This document shows positions 49,652 to 64,000 of a stretch of 64,000 nucleotides of DNA, piece after piece. Source of the DNA: Brasenia schreberi (lineage: Eukaryota > Streptophyta > Magnoliopsida > Nymphaeales > Cabombaceae); assembly GCA_036023115.1 (NCBI GenBank), contig JAYKKT010000074.1:10724501-10788500 (forward strand). Direction: 5' to 3'. Under the pieces are notes generated by a model. The model worked only from the letters and a program-made list of their open reading frames with translations. It did not search any database and had not been told where the DNA came from. Position numbers and translations under genes: made by a program. Positions within the stretch are counted from its first letter, which is position 1, and the number at the start of each line of letters is the position of its first letter.

Positions 49652-51044
49652 GGGAAAGAATCATTTTGCCTTCAGTTTCCTGGTATTCATATCCTCCATG
49701 TGTTCTTAATAGTTACATATTTTTAGTATCAATAGACTCAACTTTGAGATAACCTTGCACAGAAAAGAAAAAAGAACAATTGTTCGATCAACCTATGCTT
49801 CAATCAAGCTTCACTCATTTTCTTATCAAGCAAGCTCGAGGTTTAACAAAGTTCAAACTATAAGCACAAATTTGGTTTGATGAGATTGAAGTTATGCTCG
49901 ATTGAGCAACCTTGTGTCGAGCTTAAACGAGTCATTGTGCAACTCCAATGGGTGTCACCCCTTGTGCAAGCCGACATCCGGTATAGGCCCATGGAGTAAG
50001 GGTCACAGGCTCAGGGCTTTACGTCTGCGTCAGGCCGGATTAAGTCGAACCAATAATGTTCAGGAAACTGGACCGATCAATGAACCAGAGAAGGCACTCG
50101 TTCACTAAAAGGTGGTTCGACTGGGTTCTAAAGCCGCGGTTGAACCGGTAACAATTAAATTTGTACATTTCTACAACTCTATTATATGTCACATTATTTA
50201 TTAAAATAAAAAATAAAGAATGCCAAGAAGTATCAAAAGATGCCGTTTTAGTAGATTTAATTCAATTAATCACGTACCAATAAAGCAGATACTTTGAAAA
50301 CCCAATTAAATCAGCAAAAGGAAATTACTATTGGAAAAATGATTAAACAAAAATTAATAAATAAGAAGAAAGTACCAAGAATAACTACCGGTGTTCAACT
50401 GACCGGACTGGAGGTTCAACCGGCTGGCTTGGTCCGGTTTTACAAACTATGGGGTCTGACCTTATGTAGGTTCAGTGGGTACCAAATGAGGAAACAAAAA
50501 GGAATGTGAGCCAAGATGAAGTATATATATATCGTTAAGCTCATTCTCTTTATCTGCTGTTTCACAAGCTTTGGTTTTCACAGGAAAGGATTTCTAACTT
50601 TTATTCGCACCATATAGTTTTTGATATTGCTTTTTAAATCTCAATTTTATTTTGTTTATCAATTTGGAAATCCGTATAGAACTTTACTTTTGTTTCTTTA
50701 TCCCAATTTTATTTTGTTATCAAAATTATAAATGTCCCGACGTGACAATCATCGGGTTATCTTCTGGTTTTGACAGAAACAGAAAATGATGCGACAGACC
50801 CGAAACACGAAATTGTCACCCCCATTCTTGGCGCGTAGTAAGAGAGTATCTCTAAGTTGGACACGGATGTGAACCTATTCGGGTTGGAGGCAGGTCCGAC
50901 CCGTTGGTAGCCGTACCTACATACATGCGACGCTTAACCCTATGGAGTGGCAATAATGAAAAAGGGTAAACGTATTTGTGAGAGTTGGGGTTTTTGAGCT
51001 TTGCTTAAAATATATCTTTCCGATCTCGAGTGTTTTTCGTGGCC
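49652..51044. other. spacer between FSD2 and the zinc-cluster gene
   Basis: AT-rich with no recognised gene. GGTTCAACCGG-like motifs occur at about 50105-50150 and 50390-50440. A short open frame at 49902-50108 has no support. Confidence 0.5.
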
Positions 51045-54000
51045 ATGGCTAGTAGCGCTTCGCCGGTTTCCGGCAATCAAAACGTTGTAAAAGGTCTACA
51101 ACCAAAGACCAGCGGCAGGGGTCTGAACAAGCCCAAATGCTCTAAGTGTGGCAACGTCGCTCGCTCCAGGTCACCTCTCTCTCTCCGTCCCGTCTTTGTT
51201 TGTGTTGCTTCTTGAAGTAAAAGGAGATCTTCTGGTGGATCACAACGGGAAACGGGTGTTTCTTTATTTAGGGAGTTAGTGTTTCGCTTCAAATCTCTAA
51301 TATTTCTGGAATTTCTGAAATGGTAGTTTTTGTTTCTTAGATGTCGTAGTTGCAATGGCGTGGAAATCCATTTTTCCTGCTTGGATTTTCGAGTTTTGTT
51401 CTTCTTGTGAATCTAGTTGCTTGTGTCGAACAAAATTTGGGCTTTCTTGCTGGTTTGATTATTTCTCTATGTCGGAGGTCTCTTCACCATCTTCATCCTT
51501 GTTTTCTTTGGATTTCGTCAAATGAAAACTTCTGCTTTGGTTCGTATATGATCCTACACAATGAACAGAAACGGAAGATTTCTGATAAGTGTTAGGTATT
51601 TGGTCTTTCCTGAAGATAGTTTGGATGATTTCTTCATGTAATTGTCTTGGTTTGGTTTCCTTTTCGGAATGTCCTGAATATAACTAATCAAGCAAAGGTA
51701 TTTGAGAATTTGGTTAGGGAAGGCGTTCCAAGAATCTCCAACCATAAAACCTCTCGTGAAAGCAAGAATCTCCTACCATAAAACCTCTCGTGAAAGTTCC
51801 TTTTTCCTGTCTTCGTCGTAGTAGACCAGAGGATGCAGCCTTGTGATCATTTTTGTGGAAGGGGAAAATCTTTCCATTTTGATCATCGTGTTTGATGATC
51901 ACTTTACTCCAAATTCGAAGTACTATGGCCCGTATGCATGGGTAAACATGTAAACTAGTTGCGGAAACAGTTGCAGGTGTAGGACGAAAAAATTCAGCGT
52001 ATAGGGACACACAAGTGGGTATAAAGACTAATATGATAAGATTATGATTTTAGACACCAATGCACAGAGAGAATCATGAGTTCATGCGGTAGGTAGGTGT
52101 TGCTACATGGATTAGTATATAATGGAGAAAAGTGTATGATTTCACGTATAATATTTACAACCTGATCTTGTAACAGTATGATGCAACGTCAACAGGTAGC
52201 AGTTGTTTAGGTGCACCCGTGTAACATAGTCCAAGTATACCATTGATATTGATGTGAAGGAAAGAAGCTCTTGAAGTTTATGAGGAATTGAATAGATGGT
52301 CTTGGAAAATGCTCCTAAAATTGTGATGTGGGCTCTGTTATATTCCAAGAAGAGCGAGAAGATTTATAATATTAAGTGGCTAGGAAAGAGGAAAAAATAA
52401 AGAATATATAATGTTGCACCATTTGGCTTGGTTCATCATCTGCTTCCTCAAATGTGGTTTAGATGCTTGCACACTTCTTGTGGTATGGAACTCTATTGAT
52501 TATAGTTCTCAGCATGCCGTGCAGAATGCACTACCAAATGTACATTATGTACCAGTCTTGTCTTAATTTTCATCTCTTTTTAGCATTAGATGATACATAC
52601 TTGAACCTAAACTTCTAGTCCCGACGCTGGTCAGTGAAACCGTGTTATTGGAGATGACTACTTGGTACAAGTAACAACAAGAGAGGCAACTGTATGTTTT
52701 TAAGTGAGATCAATTTGTTGTCATTTCCTCCTCCCCTTAACAAATTATTGGGTAAACTGTGAAAATTCCAAGAACATCAGAAACAACATAAACAAATTTA
52801 TCTGGGAGACAGTCATTGGATGAACTTTTTGCAACAACTCGTCAGTGTAGGTGTAGAACCCAGCTGTTAAAGACGGTCCAATTATACATCTTAAGAGCAT
52901 GAATTTACCTGTGTAACAACCTAAGATCTGGATAATGATCCATCCTATCCTATCTCTTGCGATACGTTGATAACACATGCATCTACCTGTGTAACAACCT
53001 AAGATCTGGATATACTTCAAAAGAGTAGGCACAGTATCGCTTTCTTGTCATGTGCGCCCATTGAGCCACACAAAATTTGGAGAAAGTTCAAAACAAATAA
53101 AACAATTGGCATAGGCTTGGGCCCTCTTCAATAAATGCTACCAAAAGTCATTGAGGAAAGCAGTGTGGACTCCTTTCTAGCCAGGAGAAGCAACGGCGTC
53201 CTTATAATGAGAATTTTGTCCAGTTGACTTTTAGCTGTTTTATAAGTAGGACATAAGATTTACTTCTTATTGATATCTGTGGCTCAAAATGATCTTTGTG
53301 ATCTTGAGATGCCTCATTGTTGTACCCTCCAGCAGTAAATGTCCCATATATCTTGCATATGGACCTGATAATTACTGTGGACACTTGCATGCACATAAAG
53401 CATCATTTAGAGTTCTCCTAGTTCTTGAGGGACTGCCCTTCAGTTGTGCTTCCTTATGACATGAGAAAGTTTTCATGTAGTGATAATGATGCAGGTGTCC
53501 TTATCAATGTTGTAAGAGCTGCTGTTCTAAAGCTCAAAACCCTTGCACTATTCATGGTACGTATGTAGCTTTCAGTTAGAAACTTCTGATCTTCATGTTT
53601 GATTGTACATAGCCTGGTCAGTGTATATTGTGCTCAACAGGTTTCTAAAGGTTTTGCTGTTTATTTATCAATTACTGCGCTGGTACTTATTTTTCACAAT
53701 TTGTCCTGCAGTTCTTAGACCTAATGCCAATTTCTCAGACAAAGTTCCTGCTTCTAGCTCTCCTTTGTTTGGCCAGAGTCTCACAGATGCGCCTTCATTA
53801 TCGTAAAATTCCTGAACTTTGACTCTAGAGAAGATTATATAGGGACTAGATCACAATAACGTGGAAAGCTGTGTTCATATTTTCCACCGTTCAACAGGTC
53901 AAGCAGGCTTGTTTCAGTTCGTCATAGTAATCTAAGTTCACTCGATGGAGTACATGTTCCTTTTCGAGCAAGAAAACCATTGACTAAAAAGGTGCATTTC

Positions 54001-54738
54001 ACCTTTTTCTCATACTTGCTATTTTTATGGACCTTTTTGGTGCAAGAGTCTGGCTTTCTATTGTCCTTCTAATGCTTTCAATTTCAGGAAGCTGCTGCGA
54101 TTAATGCCTGGAGATTTGCGAAGTTAAAGGAGCATAATGAACAAAATATTGAGGCAGAGAATGAAGCCTTTGATCGATACATGCAGAATGTTTCGCTGTT
54201 GGAGGAAGCCTTTGGTGTCAATTCTTTCTTGGAAGGACTTACTACTGACGGCGAACCCATGCTTCCTACAAGCAGCCCAGACGACATTGTCTGGACCAGA
54301 ATGATCTCAGGGTTGAAAGCAAGGTTAAGGTCCACACCTGAAAGAGCAGAAAGGCAGAAAGAAAGAATCCAAGGGATAGTTAGTGCTGCACTAGAGGATC
54401 TCCGAAAACGAGAAACTGACAGTAAGAACCTTGACCATGTTGATCCAATTGCCACTGAGAGCGTGGAAAAGCCTGAAAACTTGAACACAAAAATCAGAAA
54501 CCAGTATGAAAAACTTGCAGTAACAAACGATCTTCTCGAGAAAATGGCCAAGGTTCGAAGCAAGGAGGACCTAAAGATCTGTGTGGAGATGAAGTTGCAA
54601 TTGTTTCCAGAGAAGAACATTCCAGTCGCTGCTGCCCATGGCACACAAACAATGGTTTTTAGCCATGAGCTTTGTGAAGATGCACTCAAAAAGGTAGATG
54701 AAGCATTTCTTTCTGTGACAGATATCGTGGAGCTTTAG
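51045..54738 (+). CDS. protein with SHI/LRP1-like zinc cluster, function unknown
   Basis: Exons: 51045-51169, 53495-53556, 53712-53802, 53898-53991, 54088-54738; 340 residues, phases consistent, ordinary GT-AG introns. Residues about 32-61 form a cysteine cluster split by the 2.3-kb first intron: CSKCGNVARSR, then CPYQCCKSCCSKAQNPCTIH. The spacing resembles the RING-like zinc cluster of SHI/STY/LRP1 transcription factors, but no other part of that family is seen. Residues about 62-124 are Ser-rich and basic. The last exon (216 codons) is charged and probably helical (EAAAINAWRFAKLKEH; ERAERQKERIQG; LLEKMAKVRSKEDLK). The start codon follows a GGCC context and gives a short Ser-rich lead. Homologues of this size are annotated in plants without a clear function. 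The DNA or protein partner is unknown. Confidence 0.85.
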
Positions 54739-56182
54739 AATTTCTCCTGAGTTCCAGTCATCAAATATGTTCTGTATCTTAGCGGCCTCACTCTTTGTAC
54801 CAATTGAAGCAAATGCAATTTAGTTGTTCTTAAGCATCCGACAAGGGAATTTAAAGGGAAGAATTATCGTTTGTGTAGGGGTTAAGGATGTGCAGGCAGC
54901 CTGGTGTGGTGATGCTTCTTAGCAGCATAATGTATCATCAGTTACCTTCTCCTAAAGATGGCAATTTGATGTATGCTCACATCTGCAACTCTCTGGATGT
55001 CTCTCCAAAAGTTATATTCTACCCCGCTTGGTAGTTACACAAGTGACCCACCCACCCCCACGCTGGTAAGGATGTCAGGTTACAAGTTTCTTTTGTACCA
55101 TTTGAAGGTTGAATTGAAACCGATCCCATCCTCTTTTTAGTCTTTTATATAGTTATTGACCTAGTCCTTTATGGTGGTACTCTATTTGTAAAAGCCTCGT
55201 TCCCAAGTTTATTTGTCATGTTACTATATAGTTGTACACAAGTCTGCTATAATGGCATGTTAAAACGCACTTAGCCATGGTCTGAGCCGTAACACAATGA
55301 AAACAATGGTGTAATTCAACAAGTTATGGCATCTAATTGTTCATTTTAGTTCGGTTATGACTCGTATTGTTCAGTTTGATTCTTCGAAATAGAATTGCAA
55401 CGTGCTGCTGATAATATCAAGGTATAATTGAAACAACCAAGAGTCGAGACTCAAGCGTTTAGCTAAAAACTGGATGGCTGAGAGTTGAACCATCTCTGTA
55501 ACGTAGGGCTTGAGAACTTGTCTTTCGGATAAGCTGAGAGTTGGCAATCTCCGGTGGTGCACGACCTTTTTTCAATGGACTTTATTCATGTAGCTCAAAA
55601 GCCAACCAACGAGCAGAGCAATTTGCCAACTAAGAAAGCTTCCGCCGACCAAAATGAGAACTATCACCAATTTTATCACTGAAGAGAAGGAATTATGTAA
55701 CTACATTCAAACTACAAATGATCACAAGTTGTTCGTTTTATCATTCACTAAGAAATAAAGACAATATATTGTGGATATGGCGCTCTTAGTTTGTTAAATA
55801 AAATTGTGAAAGGCATGGAACCAAAACCAAATGTGAGCCTTATACCACACAATGTGAGGTTGATCTACAGAGATTGTTGGTCCAGAAACACGAGCAGGCG
55901 CAATATCATTCTGCGCATTCCCAATTCATATCCTAAACAACGAACTTCCTTCCATGCCTGTAGGCCGCTCCATGGGCACATCAAAGCTAACAAGGTGATA
56001 ACCAAAGACCAAATTTAAGTACTTCTCACTGCCTAGCATTAGTTGTCGCTTTTGTTTCCTTCTATAACAGACTGTTCCAGGCATATGTTTCTGACCACCA
56101 CTTTGTGACCGACAGTTTTGCAGCATGGAGATACAACTGTTTATTTCTTCCACCAATCTTTACTGTCGAGAACCACATGCTG
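54739..56182. other. 3' regions of the zinc-cluster gene and CDC48C (convergent)
   Basis: The 3' UTRs and spacer of two convergent genes. No coding sequence or repeat was recognised. Confidence 0.5.
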
Positions 56183-62772
<6,590 letters not shown>

Positions 62773-64000
62773 CTCTCTGAGAGAGAGAGGGAGAAAGTCT
62801 TGCAGCAACCCAAGGAGATTGCGGCTGGTGCCTCTGTGAGAAAATAAGGGTGACACTAGGTCGGCTAAACCAAAACCAAACCGATGACCCAAAACCGATT
62901 GGACCCGACTCTTACCTGTTTCAAAGAAGAAAGGTTGGAAGTATGAAGGGCATTTTGGAAAAGTAAGTGGGTCTAAGGTGTTCACGGATCCGCTGGAACC
63001 GAACCAAACCGTTCTAACAGAAAAACTTATCAACGGTTCGGTTCACGGTTCTAGTATTAAAACTGTAAGAACCAAACCGAATCCAATTAAGTATAAAATG
63101 GTTGAGTTTAGCCTCATATTGACATACGAAAGATGGGTTGAGCGCTATAAAAATGGTTGTAGAGCACCGAATAAGACATACTTTTTATATCCTTTTTTTG
63201 GGGCTAAGATCAAGTGTAATATTTGTTATTATGATTTTAATATCTATTAGTTGGTCATTGACTACATGATATTAACATTTAAAAAGTATTGTCCTTTTGT
63301 TGCATTACACCAAGAACTATGGTTTAGAATCGAACCAAATCAGAACCGTTGATTTAGTTTGGTTAGGTTATGATCATGCCATGGTTTGATTTGGTTCTCA
63401 AAATAGTAAGAATCACTAGTAGAGGTTTGGTTCGAGGTTGAGGTTAGAACAAAACCTAACTCAACTGTGAACACCCCTACGTGGGTATCAATATAGGTCT
63501 GTGTTTCTACAAATAGAAGTCTAGAACCAAAAAATAGTTGAGAAATTGGATTGGGCAATCACTCTGATAACCCAAACCCATCCCGTAAATGGGTGGGACC
63601 TAAATTTTGTACCTATTTTAAAAGGAGATTTCTACATGCACACCTTTTTTACTATCCAAATGCTCCTAATTTCAAAAATACTCAATACCTAATTTTGGTA
63701 TTTTTTTCTTTTTACTCCGACAACCGATATTTCTTTTACTTTTGGTCATTATTTTTGTTCTTATAGTCAAAGAATATATGATTATTATCTTACGAATTTC
63801 ATTGAATATTTATGAATTAAAGAAGAAAAATGAGAAAAAGAAAGAAAGAGAAGATTGCCTCAATGGGTTTTTAGATTTTTCGAGGTTGTTTGAGGTTGAT
63901 TCCTTCTTGTACATTTGTATTAGATTTCAGTTTTTTAAAAGTTTGGTCATGTTTTAGATCGAAAGATTGAGACACCGGAATTTCGAAGATGACACCAGAT
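62773..64000. other. CDC48C upstream region and right edge
   Basis: No gene was recognised. 62860-63560 is rich in GGTTC/GAACC motifs (GAACCGAACC, AACCGAATCC, GGTTCGGTTCACGG), like the other gene flanks in this window. Beyond 63600 the sequence is AT-rich and structureless. Confidence 0.5.

Noticed and set aside
53202..53396. Small open frame in the first intron of the zinc-cluster gene
   Set aside because: No domain, no start context and no phase relation to the flanking exons.

Overview
The window is nuclear DNA from a flowering plant. Its genes have many small exons joined by GT-AG introns, long AT-rich introns are packed with transposons, and the gene set includes a plastid co-chaperonin and plant iron superoxide dismutases (Fe-SODs). 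I cannot fix the species. The many RTE-type LINE copies and very long introns would suit a magnoliid or early-diverging eudicot, but that is a guess. All gene models below were assembled by hand, by matching exon translations to known protein families and checking splice sites and reading phase.

Layout. (1) 840-29506, plus: UPF1, the RNA helicase of nonsense-mediated decay, in about 28 recognised exons over 28.7 kb. Its introns hold a decayed hAT transposon (about 5.9-9.7 kb), a hairpin tandem repeat (12.65-13.28 kb), several RTE LINE fragments, and a four-level nest of elements in the last intron (25.0-29.25 kb). (2) 32056-36114, minus: the plastid 10-kDa chaperonin CPN10, seven exons. Its third intron contains, in the opposite orientation, three consecutive spliceable exons of a CLU/FRIENDLY gene. 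(3) 37416-43512, minus: an FSD1-like Fe-SOD whose first intron holds a near full-length RTE LINE. (4) 46271-49651, plus: an FSD2-like Fe-SOD with a one-base deletion in exon 4. The two SOD genes are head to head. (5) 51045-54738, plus: a protein with a SHI/LRP1-like zinc cluster and unknown function. (6) 56183-62772, minus: CDC48C, an NVL/Rix7-type double AAA ATPase, ten exons and complete.

The genes do not form an operon or pathway. UPF1 surveys mRNA, CDC48C probably acts in ribosome maturation, CPN10 assists plastid folding and the SODs detoxify superoxide. The only local relationship is the inverted Fe-SOD pair.

The points most worth checking are: the damaged or missing helicase segment of UPF1 next to the hAT insertion; the CLU gene fragment inside CPN10; the hAT family with ACGATACG-rich ends and a deletion derivative inserted in its own family's transposase; a 250-bp mini-RTE that keeps only the two ends of the LINE; the FSD2 frameshift and nearby tandem duplication; and a triple GTAC cluster just upstream of FSD1.
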